DNA of 64,000 nucleotides from Paramecium sonneborni. Its lineage: Eukaryota; Ciliophora; Oligohymenophorea; Peniculida; Parameciidae. Position numbers and translations under genes: made by a program. This document shows, piece by piece, positions 14,601-26,549 of the stretch; positions within the stretch are counted from its first letter, which is position 1; each line of letters opens with the position of its first letter. A model generated the notes under the pieces. It saw only the letters and a program-made list of their open reading frames with translations, made no database searches and was not told where the DNA came from. The DNA lies in NCBI GenBank assembly GCA_905182985.1, contig CAJJDN010000059.1:277870-341869 (forward strand), in the 5' to 3' direction.

Positions 14601-17600
14601 TCTTCTCCTTCTCCTTAATCAATCTATACTACAAATTCTTTTATTGATTAGAAATATATATCTAATGCTTATTCTATTTATTTTGGTTCTAATAAAAGTG
14701 TTGATTTCATAAAAATTAAACCTAATTCAAATTCTTAAAACAATCCATTAAATTTAAATTCTTCTTTCTTCAATTTCTCTTCATACCAAAACATAGGAAA
14801 ATTCAATATATAATAATACATCTCATGATCATTGTATATTAATTTTTATAAATTCTACTTAAAATCTACTTTATCTATTAAAAATTCTTATTATTTATTT
14901 GGTATCAATAATTTACTTAATAACTATCCAAATTCAGGATCATTTACTATTTAATTATCTAATCTTTAAGGATTTCTAGGTTATAAATGTTCGACATATT
15001 AATCAATTGTAAAAGTAGGTCTCTTTACTGGTGTTCTACGAATATCATCATTTGATATTTAATTATCACCATCTGGTTAATAAATTGAAGGGAAACAGAA
15101 TTTCACTCCTCTCTCTATACCATTTACTTTTAATCTAGTTAATTCATATTGTAAAATCTATTTAGCTCTCTTTCCTTTATAAGAACTTTAAAATCTTTTA
15201 TAAGAACCATTTGTATCTCTCTCATATCTTCCTGTATTTTTATTTTACCAAAATGGAGCTTAATGTTCAGATAATAATAAATATTCTTTAATTATATTTA
15301 AACATGGACTTATGATATTATTAGCATTTTCTGTAATAAATCCAATCATAAGTTCACTTTCTAACGTATTTGATTTTTCATCCGAATTATAATGATTCAA
15401 TCTCAAATATCTTAACATTCTCACACAATTACTTATATAATTATATCCCTATTATTCAAATTGAATTGCTAATTGTAAAAGTTACTCATTTGTTTACAGC
15501 ATGAATCTAATTGAAGGTTATGGTTCAATACTTTTTACTTTTATTCTTAGCCTATGTAAAGTATCAAAATATTCATAAAAACTAAAATGAGCAGCAATCT
15601 AAGCAATTGAATATTCTTTTATATCTTCTTTTTCTTATCCATCAGGTAATTATTCTCCTTCTCCATCATCATTCTATGCTCTTGCCTAAACTGTCTCTAT
15701 TTGAGCATCTCCTTTCTCATTATCACTAACTTTCTCACTTGCTTATTTCTTTACTTATTCAAATTAATCAGAATGTTACTTCAACATTTAAATCAATAAA
15801 TCTTCCTTACCTTTCAATATTTATTTAAACAAAATATCATTTATTAATCTAGTATATGTTCTAAATCTCTTATAAAATATTAGGCCTTCAAATAATCTCC
15901 TATTAAATTAACCTAATAATTCTTCTCTATAAGTTTTCTCATATGGTAATTTAAATAATTCTGTTACAATCTCTTCACATTAAGCATCTGTATAATTACC
16001 AAAATATTTTGTTAAATCATTTGTGGATAATACTTCATCTAATTTTTTCTTTTTGAATGATGCAATAATATCTTTATAATTAGTTCTAGAATTTGTTTTC
16101 TTAATTTCCTCATTATTTTTAATATATTTAGCAGCAAATGTTTACAATGCTTTATCTTTAATTTATCTAGTTTTGATAAGTTTAGCTATATCAACTAATT
16201 ATTCCTCAAATAAAGATTTTATATCCAATTAATCAAATCTTTATAATACTTCACTTGCTAATTTAAATATTAAAACTTTTTAATCATTTACCATATCTGG
16301 CTTTAAATATTTCATAATTCTTTTGATTTCTGATAAGATTTTATTTTTAAAACTTTCAATATCTTCCTCATTTGATAATAATTTGATATTAACTGATTTA
16401 ATAATTCTATTAATTTATTGTAAATAAATGTTGGCATTTTTAATTTAGTAATGTTATGCCATAACTTCTTTTTTAGGATCAATGACTCTATAAATTAAAT
16501 TAAGGAATATATTGTTTTTTTCAATAGGAGTTAATTTACTTGAAGCTACTTAGAATAAAAGTTAATCCATATTTTGAATTCCATAAATCATCAAGACTTC
16601 TAAAGTTGTTTAAAACTCTTCCAAAGTATTACAAATTGGCATTCCATATCTTTAGTATTGTTTAAGTAATTAATTTAAGACTTTCTTATATGATTGTTAA
16701 CCAGTTCCTTAATCATATTATGTGAATACAGATCTTAGATTTTATCTTTACAATGAAGATTTCCAATTTTTCAAATATCTAAACATTAATATATCTTTTT
16801 CAAAATTAGACTCAAATTTTTTGATGTCTAATTTTTCACATTTAGGTAAATGAGTTCTGAAAAAGTCATCAAATTCTAATTAAATAGCTTGATTCATTTC
16901 AAGTAATTATGATTAGATAGAAACTGGAGTTCTTATTTAATCTAAAGCTTCAGGAAATTTCGGAATATCTAATTTATGTTTTTCTTTCTTTTCTTTAATA
17001 GCAGTTTTAAAGAAATAAACAGATGGATCATAACATCTAACAGAAAAATCAAATATTGCTTCTAAATACTTATCTTCACTTTCTTAAACAGATTCTCTTT
17101 TCTTTTATTAACTTTATTATAATTATTATTTCTTTTATTCTGGTTTGCTTTCTATAGAAGCTATTTATGGACCACCACCATCTCCATCATCTGGTTTATT
17201 ATTATCATTTTAAACATTCTCTTCTTGTGGATCTTCTTCTGAATTTTTTGGTGCTTCTTTCTTTTTAGGTTTTGCTAATTATAAATACCCATAAAAGTTA
17301 AAAATTTACATATTAGCAACTTTTGAAACTAGATGGATAGTTTATCTAATAATTTGAGAATCTTTAACATATGGTAATAGTTATTCTAATTTTTCATGTT
17401 GACCACTAAATGCAACTGATCTTAAAGTATTTTCTATATCAATATATTGAATATTATCTTTAATAGCAGCAATGAATCTTCTCACATCCAATATTGATGC
17501 CCAATTTTTACCTTAAGCTTAAATATAAGGATATATCTTATTCTAATTTGGATAAGTTCTTTTTTAATTTGGAATATCAAGATCAATCAAAGTATGAATT

Positions 17601-20600
17601 TATTACATACACATATTCTATCTAAAAAAATCCATATAATATTATTTCCATCTTAAATGTATCTTTGGATCATCATTTCTAATCCATAAAGCTACCTATT
17701 ATTAAGTAATTCCAACAGATTTTCTTGTTTAAAATGAATTAAGTATAACTTCATGAATCTTTTTGCAAAATAAATCAAAACTATTACATGCTAAAGGTAA
17801 TATTTTTTCAGCTTTATAAGTTAACAATAATTATTCAACCTACTTTTTATCAAATTCGTTTTTATATATTCCTTCTGTATCATTGAATATTGCATTCGTA
17901 CTAACAATTAATTCAAATTTTTAACGCATAATAATTTTTTAAGTTTCCATATTTTCTTCATTTTCTGGCTGTTTTGCAAGTACTAATCTTATAAAATCTT
18001 TTAAAGATTCCTTATCCTTACAATTGTATAAGGCTTCAGCTAAATTTTCGACATTCAATTTATCTAAACCTTAAACTGGTATTTCAATCAATAATATATT
18101 AAATTTTATGGCATTAAATAATTCAAGAATAGTTTTTGGTTATGCTTTATATTAATATGATAATGGATAATATGAAGATGTTATATTTGTTGGCATTGGT
18201 TAAACTAATAGTTCTATATATTATTAAGTAAATTCTCTTAAATATGTTAATAATTAAGTAGCTACTTATTCGAGTTTTTAGGATCTTAAATTTCTTATTT
18301 CCATAAGCATCAATGTCCAAATTTGAATTGTATATAATATCTATTTACATGTATCTGATTCTAAATCTGAAGGATCATATGTTTGATTTTATTTAACTTC
18401 ATCATACATTTGTTAAAGGATTGCATATAACTTTTACTACTATTTATGTTTAATAAGTTGTCTATATGGTAAATTAATATATCTAATCTTTTTTAATTCT
18501 TCCAAAGATGGAATCCATTTAATAAATCTAAATAAATCATCAAATTATTAGAATAAAGTTTCAGGTAATTTACCAATTATTTATGAAATAACTAATTAAT
18601 TCTAACTATTCCAAACAAATGATGATTTTTATTTCTCCTATTCTTATTATTCTTATTATTCTTATTATTCTTATCCTTCTTATTATTATTGATTTTCCTC
18701 TTCATCAATATTGGGAGTTAAGATTTGACAAATGAATAAAGATGTTCCTATTTCCCTTTAAACTCGATCTAATTTCTTTTTGCATTTTGATCTCAATAAT
18801 TCTAAGTATAATCCTAATGGAGTAAAATCTCCAGCTCTTAATTTCTGAGCTTTTAATGTTTCAAAATTAGATTCTTAAGATTGGTTGACTAATAATTATA
18901 TATTTCTTAAAAGATCTAATAAATCAACTTAATTTAAATCTGGATTTAAAATTAAACAATGGATCAAATTTTTTTTATATTCTTTTTATTCTTTCACCCA
19001 ACTAAATGCATTTCTTCTTATTTCATTTTCTTTTCTTTTTTAATATAAATCATCTTCTATAGTTTCTTCATTTTCTTATTTTTATTTTGTTCCTCCATCG
19101 CCACCATCATTTCCATCATTTCCTCCATCTCCATTATCATCTTTTTTATCTTCTTTTTTTGGAACTCTACTTTCAAATAATTCAGAATTAGGATCAAATT
19201 TACTGAAAACATTTTTTAATTAATCAGGATAAGCAGCAAAAAGTGATTTGATAACATCAAAAGGTGCTGTTTCCATCATTCTAGCAAATGGAGTATTTCC
19301 TTATTCATCAGCTACAAAGAACCATTCAGGATAGTTTTCAAACATAATATGACTTTTATTCCACTTTTATCTTCTTACTACTTCATGCATAATATTTTAT
19401 CCAATTGATTTTAATTAAAGAGAATCTGATTTATCATCTAAATCCTAATCTTTTGGAAAACATGGAATTTCAAAATAAATTGATTTCTTAGCCTCTACAT
19501 GTGCTTTCTTTAAAGCTCTTGTAAATTTAGTATTAATTTAAAATTTTTCTATCATTTTATTTAATTTACTTAATACCATAACATGTTCGTAATTTTTAGG
19601 ATCAAAATCTAAATATAGAAATATAAAATAATACTTTATAAAAAGGGTGGAGTATTAGATAATATATTTTCAGAAGCATAAGAATAATTTTATATTAACA
19701 ATGCAACTTCAGGTTTCTTTTCTAATGCTTTAATAAATTGAATAACTGATTTTAGATTAGTATTTTTTCTTAAATGTTAACCAATATTTTAAAATATATT
19801 ATTTGAAAAGCTTTCTAAATTAATATCTTCTTCTCCAACAATTTTTAATTCTTACATAGCTTCTAATACACCTGGTAGATCATCAGTAACAAGTAAAAAA
19901 TCCATTAAACAATCTCCAAATTCTGAACATTCACTTAATAATAATTAATTAGCAGTACAACCCATAGTACATAAAGCTTCTTCAATAACTTTTCTTGTTA
20001 ATCTACCTTATCTACTAAGATTTCTAATATTAATTTAAACTTCAGTAAATGTTCCATTTTTATCTAATTCTCTAATCAATGCCATAGAAGCATCAGCATG
20101 TTATTTTCTCATTTATCTAGATGTAGGTCTAGATCTTCCATAATTATCTGGATCTGTATATTTAGTTTCATAAATAACAAGTAATTATCCGCATTCATCA
20201 GTAACTACTTCAATAGTACATTCAGCGACAATCTCTTAAGTAACTTTATCAATCTTTTCAATTACAAATTTATTATTTTCATCTACATACCATCTATATT
20301 CTTATCCTGACATTGAAGCATCAATAATTCTATGTCTTGCTTTCTCTTCTTCTGTTTTTGGTGATCCTGGAATTCCAGAATGCTTATCTTAATATTTTAT
20401 CAAATATTTATACTTAATGGAATCTTTTCATGACCAAGTTAAATTAATTAGAATTAAACATTACCAATATATGACTTTGTCTATTTCATTGTTTTAAACA
20501 TCTCTTTTTCAATTTAAGTTTCACAAATTATCTTAGATTTAAAATCAAGAATTTCTCTTGCATTTTAATAATCATTATTTGATATATCAAATTAACCAAC

Positions 20601-21434
20601 ATATTTCTAATATTTTTAATAAATCACTTACTTCATCATTATTTTTTATTTTCCATAAAATGATATCAACTGGTTCATAAGCATTTCTAGTATATACAAA
20701 ATCTAATAAATCTTATTAAGCAGCATCGAATTCTTTTGGAGTAGTTTTCATTAAGCTTTTTTTACGATAAAGAGCTTCCCAACAAAACAATGATGGAATC
20801 TTATTTATATTAATGTATTTTATACCTTTTCATTTTTTTAATTATACTCATTAAAAAATTTCAGTTTTTGGATACGCAATACACATAATACAGTATTATT
20901 ATTAAGTTTTGGTTCTATTGATCCAAATAACAATTAAGTTTATGTTTTCTTGAATTGTCCATTTGTTAATTAATTTAATGACTTCAAATATACTTATAAT
21001 TTAGGTCCTTATAATTATTATTATTGCTCTCCACTAGGTCCCTTTCCTGTACCAGGTTTCACTAATTCAGGAGTAGCATCTAAACTATCTAATGGTTTTA
21101 GTTTTTTCAAGCTTCTAGCAATCTCTGTGTTTTTGCCTACTACAACTTATGGTTTAATATTCATTGATTATGATATTAACGATTATGGGAATACTACAGT
21201 ATCATTCTGTCCTTCCTTACTATCAAATAAATTATGTCTCTTACACTGGTAAACTCACTAATGAGTATATCATAGAGGAATTTTAATCCTTTGGAACATT
21301 GGCTGTCTTAGGCAAAGGTTTCAACTCTCCAATTGACTAAATTTATCAATTCTTTTATTTACTTTTGTCACATTTGCCTTTTGAGCCTTCTGCTCCTTAA
21401 TAGATTCCGAATAGAGGAATTAAGACGGCTTCAT
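11684..21434 (-). CDS. Very large (about 3,000 aa) protein of unknown function
   Basis: A continuous TGA-free reading with mini-introns starts MKPSQFLYSESIKEQ and ends QVNIYQKVIKC plus six residues at TGA 11684-11686. I verified splice junctions of 25-29 nt at both ends, such as those before 21213 and 21337. The protein is mostly helical solenoid. Visible features are an ankyrin-like segment near 19270-19330 (EQGNTPFARMMETAPFDVIK), an acidic Gly/Asp run near 19090-19130, Gln/Glu runs near 18630-18690, and a Gln-rich stretch near 14350-14700. I see no membrane segments or catalytic motif. I do not recognise it; a giant ciliary or scaffold protein is possible. Some internal introns were not checked, so two genes cannot be fully excluded. 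Confidence 0.7.
14340..14700 (-). repeat. TTA/TTC-type low-complexity tract, Gln/Glu-rich coding
   Basis: Simple repeats of TTATT and TTCTT units inside the giant gene. On the minus strand they encode Gln- and Glu-rich sequence using TAA codons. Open frames seen on the plus strand here (Leu/Ile-rich) are shadows. Confidence 0.6.
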
Positions 21435-21737
21435 TTGATAAACAGTTTTATTTTTTAATATAAAAATTAAAATCTTTATTCATGTGCTCTGAGCTATAAG
21501 AATAGGAATTAAAAAAATTACATAGAAATTATTTTAATATATTCATATCATTATTTTATAACCTTCCTATAATAATCATATTTTAAATCTATTTATAAAC
21601 CTTCATTTTCTATCTTTCATTATTCATCAATATTCTCAATATTTACATTATAATTCAAAATTCATATAATAAGATTTATTCATTTTAGTCAAAATTGTTA
21701 TCATAAACATAGTTTTTAATAATATATTATTTATTAA
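21435..21737. promoter_or_regulatory. Divergent intergenic region (303 bp)
   Basis: Lies between the start codons of the giant unknown gene (minus) and the pseudokinase-ANTH fusion (plus), so it must hold both promoters. It is extremely AT-rich and I see no recognisable element, tRNA or ORF in it. Confidence 0.45.
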
Positions 21738-24700
21738 ATGCAATAATAAAAAGTGTTCTTTGGAAACTAGTAGAGTGTATACCTTTCTTAAATGTGCTTC
21801 TAAGGTACAAAATATAGATTATATTCAACATCTGAATACAATTATGTTGTAAAACTATATGATAATGGATAAGAAAAGGTAATCACTTTAATTATGAATT
21901 CTAATTTAGTATTTGAATACTGAGTTACAAGCTGTTCATATTTTTAAAGATTATGGAAATAGTAACATAGCAAAAGCATTTGAAGGAGATCTATAATAAA
22001 ACATTAAAGTAATAGTTTTTGAAAAAGCTGAAGTCCTCCAAAACATTTTGAAGGATTCTTAAAAAGGTTTAGAGGAACCTCAAGTCCTAAAAGTAAGCAG
22101 AAAAATTAGTGTAGATCTTATTAGATTTGAGTAAAGGATTAAAAAAATGTCATAGCTTAGGAATTACTCATCGTGATATTAGACCTGAAAATATATTGAT
22201 TGGATTAGACAAATAAGCTAAATTATGGAATTTTTAACGTTGCTTTTTTTAAGTACTAAATTATTTTAATTTAGTAATATGATCATTTGCCAAATGAATA
22301 TATTTCTTAAATTAAAGAAGAAATTGATGCACATACATTTGAACATGTTAGAGCACCTGAATAAAAGGATTTCTCTTAAAGATGGCCAATTACTAAAAAA
22401 GTTGATATTTATGCTTTAGGATAGTTAATGTATTATATCCTATTTAAAGTACGCTATGATTAAAATCCTCGTTGGGAAAAAAAGTATCAATTTTATTATA
22501 TAAGTCCGAAATGGGGTCTCTATAGTAATAAATTGTAGGATCTAATTAAATTACTATTAATTCCTAATCCAAAAGATAGATTGAGTGCTGAATAAATTGA
22601 AGAATATATTCAAACTCATCTAATAAATTAAAAGTAAATTAATTTTTATAACTAGTATTATTTCTTCATAAATTCATATTAGAAGTTTATCAACTAATGA
22701 AAAAATGAATAGAGAAATATAAACTTAAAGAAATCAAAATGGTAAAAATAATTAATTAGAATTGATTAATTTTCAACATCCATCATCATCTTCCTTATCT
22801 ACTAAATTTGTTAAATTAGTTAGTAAAGTAGCATAAAAAACAGATTATTGGGTTGCTGCATGTTTGGAAGAAGTTGATGCTGCTCCAAATTAAAAATATT
22901 TTAGATATCTTCATGTCAAAGCATGGTAAAAGAAAGCTAAAATTCCTAAGTTTTATGAAAAATTATCTAATAGATTACAATTGAATTCTGTGATAATTAC
23001 TTTTAAGGCTCTATAATTGTTACATAATTACTTGAAAAAAGGTCCTTAAGAAGTTTATTTAGTCAATAATTAAAATTCATCTCCTCTTGCTATTTTAGAG
23101 AAAATTAAAAATTTTTAAGAAACATCTCTAGCCAAAACATCTAAAGATAAATTCAGATCTCAATTCTTTTCTAATTTGTTATATAGCTATTCTCTTATAT
23201 TAATAGAAAAAGTCAAATTTCATCAATTTTATTTAAAATATTTTGAAGGTAATTTTGCTATGGTTCCATTCTTTAATAATATGAACTCTAAAGATAAATT
23301 AAAAATAAGCATTGCTATATTAAGTAATTTGATAAATTTGTGGAAACAATTTAATATATTCATAAATAGTTTTTAATTCTAAAAATAAATTCTCTTCAAC
23401 TTATAATTAGGATTTGCAATTACTATGGCAGATGAATTATACAATATATTATGTACATGTACACACATATATTATGCATTAAAATAAAGTACTAATTACA
23501 TAAGTGGTGTGCCTCCTTCTAATAATGATATCAAATAAATATTCATTTAATTACAAGATGATTATCAAACTAATTTTGTAAATACTACATTATTTTTTCA
23601 GTAATGTAAATAGATTCCTCAATTTTATTAAATAATTCCTGAACCTCCAAGAAGTGTTATAGAAAGTTTAAAAAAAGTACCATTTTTTTAGTCAAATAAA
23701 GGGGAATTCAATATTTATGATTATTTAAGTTATTCTACATCTATTGATGGTATTAAATTACCATAAAGTTATGGAGAAATAATGAGCACTTAAGTAATGG
23801 AATATGATGATGAAGTTGTAGAATTGGATCCAAGAAATGAAAAATTTGCTACACAATATCCAATTAAACCAGTTTTATCAGTGTAACCATTTAGTGAAAG
23901 AGTGAAAAAATTTAGTTTTGAAATGGAACCTATAGTTAATAATAATTCTTCAAATAATTCTATTTCTAATTCTAACATTCCATAATAATAATAATAATTA
24001 TTAAAGTAACAATAATAATAAGTATAAGTATTAGAGGATATTCAATTTTTGAATTAATAATAATAAAGTTAAAATAAAAATACAGAATTCAAAAAGAAAT
24101 AAATAAAATAATAAAAATAAGGATCTCATTCTTATCAAGGGTTAGAAATTTCAGATGATGATGAGGAATAACAAAATGAAGATGAGACAGAATAGTTTCC
24201 TAATAAACCAAATGAAAATTAATAAAATAACTCAAGAGCACCTTTAGCGAATTAAAATATTTAGTTAACAAAAGAATTATTAAATGATGAAGAATTTTTG
24301 AATTGGGGAGAAAAAAAGAATGGTTCATATAAATAAAATAGTATTAATATAAATTAGAGTTAAAGAATATAATCTGCAAATTCTTAGCCAATAAATAATA
24401 ATTATTTTGATTAATTTAATCAAAAAAGTAAAAATGGTATGATTATTAATAATAATAATAATAATAATAATAACAATAATAACAATAATAATAATAATAT
24501 TAATAATAATTATCATAATAATAATAATAATTAAAACAATAATAATAATAGTAATTATAATAATAATCAAAATAATAATAATAGTAATAATAATAATAAT
24601 AATAAAATATCATAGTAAAAAGTAGATCTAAGTTTATAAATATAGTAAAGATAATAATAATAAAATAATTTTTAAGTAGTAGATTATTTTTAAAAGTAGG

Positions 24701-25654
24701 GAAAAAGTAAATAAATTTTCATCATATTTTAGACGTTTAAGAATGGATGATAAATCATGATCAATTAAAATTAGAAAGATTAATTGGAACTGGAAGTAGT
24801 TGTGAAGTTTATAAAGGATATTGGAAAGGAGGTGAAGTTGCTATAAAGAAGATGAAAATAAAGTCTTTAAGTGAAAATCATTTAAAAGAATTCAGAAGAG
24901 AAATATCTGCTTTTGTAACAATTCAGAAACATAACAATTTGGTTTAACTGATGGGAATATCTTAAAAGGAAGATGAATTATATATAGTAACTGAATTTTG
25001 TGCAGGTGGAACATTATTTGATTTATTGCATAGAAAGAAACACCTAGATATAACATGGTAGAATAGAATAAAAATAGCTTTACAAATAGCAGAAGGAATG
25101 TTACATTTACATAAATTGAATCCACCATTAATTCATCGAGATTTAAAAAGCTTAAAGTAAATTTAAGTTTTTATTAATTATAGTTTATTATTAGAATAAA
25201 CTTATGATCATTCTAAAGTGAATATAAAGATAGCAGACTTTGGACTTGCAAGAGTTTAAGCAGATAATGGAGAAATAATGACAGGAGTATTAGGAACCTT
25301 TGTAACATATATATATTATCTAAAATTTTAGCATTGGATGGCTCCTGAAGTTTTTCAGAATGTACCTTATACTATAAAAGCAGATGTTTATTCATATGCA
25401 GTAATAAAGTATTTTATTTTTAGATAGTTTTATGGGAAATTTGTTGCAGAGAAACACCTTATAAATAGTTATCTACAAATCCTCCTGCAATAATGAAATT
25501 AGTAACTGTTGATAATGGAAGACCTGATCTAAATTTGTTATAATTAGGATGTCCTTAATTTTTAAGAGATTTAATGGTAAAATGTTGGGATTAAGATCCT
25601 AACAAAAGACCGTCATTTTAAGAAATAACTTAATACTTGCATGCATAATTATGA
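21738..25654 (+). CDS. Pseudokinase - ANTH - Gln/Asn-rich - TKL kinase fusion
   Basis: About 1,244 residues from eight exons (introns 22-31 nt). Residues ~1-290 form a kinase fold with the ATP lysine (YVVKLY), HRDIRPENIL and RAPEQ, but DFG is replaced by NFQ (KLWNFQRCFF), so it is probably a pseudokinase; its form recalls the AAK1/GAK (NAK) family. Residues ~320-600 resemble an ANTH domain (lipid/clathrin adaptor; KTDYWVAACLEEVDAAPNQK). A Gln/Asn low-complexity linker follows. From ~965 comes a complete TKL-type kinase (GTGSSCEVYKGYWKGGEVAIKK, HRDLKSLN, ADFGLAR, HWMAPEVF). A 26-nt intron ending at 24731 joins the parts in frame. One extra base near 22061-22065 breaks the pseudokinase frame; correcting it gives a spliced length divisible by three. 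Confidence 0.8.
24440..24606 (+). repeat. AAT/AAC trinucleotide tract (poly-Asn linker)
   Basis: About 165 bp of nearly pure AAT with scattered AAC, inside the linker of the kinase-ANTH fusion. In the coding frame it is poly-Asn, with Gln-rich flanks from TAA codons. The poly-Ile ORF on the minus strand is a shadow of this repeat. Confidence 0.85.
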
Positions 25655-25692
25655 TTTAGTTAATTAGTATGAATTTATTAATCTTTAAAAAT

Positions 25693-25965
25693 TCATTATA
25701 TTATACAGCAGCAACTGTCATCTTCTTCAAAAGGTGTATTATAAATCTTCCAATTTTCAACAACATAAGTTTTAACCAAATCATCTTTAAATTAAAGTTT
25801 CTTTTTCTCTTTCTACTATCTTTCTTATTTTTTAAGAATGGATTTGATATTATGATTACTCTTACAAACAACTATATTTGTATCATAAATTTGTTCTTAA
25901 GAATCTATGTGTAATAAAGAATTAGGTTTTAATGAATCAATAGCGTGAACTCTTGAATTTGTCAT
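25693..25965 (-). CDS. Small protein with C-terminal CaaX (CIIQ) box
   Basis: 90 residues, no intron. It starts MTNSRVHAIDSLKPNS and ends in Cys-Cys-Cys-Ile-Ile-Gln followed by TGA. The last four residues fit a CaaX box with Gln at X, which usually favours farnesylation; the Gln is encoded by TAA. The extra cysteines could be palmitoylated. A Lys/Arg/Gln-rich middle (ILKKQERQQKEKKK) is followed by VKTYVVENWKIYN and an acidic patch. Membrane attachment is inferred from the motif. Only 38 bp separate its stop from that of the convergent kinase fusion. Confidence 0.7.
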
Positions 25966-26206
25966 TCTATTATTATAAATTATTTATATAACTAACACTA
26001 AAACTTCTCAACTAAAATTTAATAATTACTCTTAAGAGAGATCAATTAATATCACAGAATGAAGATGAATAAACAAAAAAGTTAAGATAACTTATTATAT
26101 TGTTATTAGTATTACTATAAATAAAAAAAGATTGAAAAATAAATGAAATGGTCAAATTACTTAATTTTATTATTAGAATAGCATCAATAATAATTATCAT
26201 TAGCAT

Positions 26207-26538
26207 TCATTTCTTTTTTTTAGCAATAGCACTATATGCTCTAAAAGCCTTTTTTGGAATACCAGTTAATGGTCTTGAGAAATCATAATATTTAATATGC
26301 TAATTCAATTTAATACCTTCTTCAGCTTTCTTTTAATCCTCAATTTTAAAATCTTTATCATAATCTTATTATAATTACTAAGTATTTCATTTAATTTGTC
26401 GGCATCTATATATTTTGTAAGTGGCTCTAAAGGATCTAAATTTTCAACAACAATCTTTCTAGAATTGAATTAAAACTCTACTCCTTTGAATTCTTGATTA
26501 CGATCTAAAATAACTTAAGATGTTAATTATTATTGCAT
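26207..26538 (-). CDS. Small conserved-looking protein with one frame break, function unknown
   Basis: Starts MQQQLTSQVILDRNQEFKG; the first ~50 residues read well (VEFQFNSRKIVVENLDPLEP, LTKYIDADKLNEI). The frame then fails, and a second frame carries on with YDKDFKIEDQKKAEEGIKLN and a basic tail (GIPKKAFRAYSAIAKKKK) to TGA at 26207-26209. No GT-AG intron of usual size joins them. Adding one base near 26365-26380 gives 110 codons exactly, so a missing base is the simplest explanation; a decaying gene is the alternative. Its start is 11 bp from that of the LRRC34-like gene. Confidence 0.55.
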
Positions 26539-26549
26539 TAAATAAAATA

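Noticed and set aside
24325..24570. Poly-Ile ORF on the minus strand.
   Set aside because: Shadow of the AAT tract coding for Asn/Gln on the plus strand.
24747..24750. Start of a separate kinase gene overlapping the upstream TGA (ATGA).
   Set aside because: A 26-nt GTA...TAG intron ending at 24731 joins the two frames, and the total codon count is then exact. A single fusion gene is more consistent.
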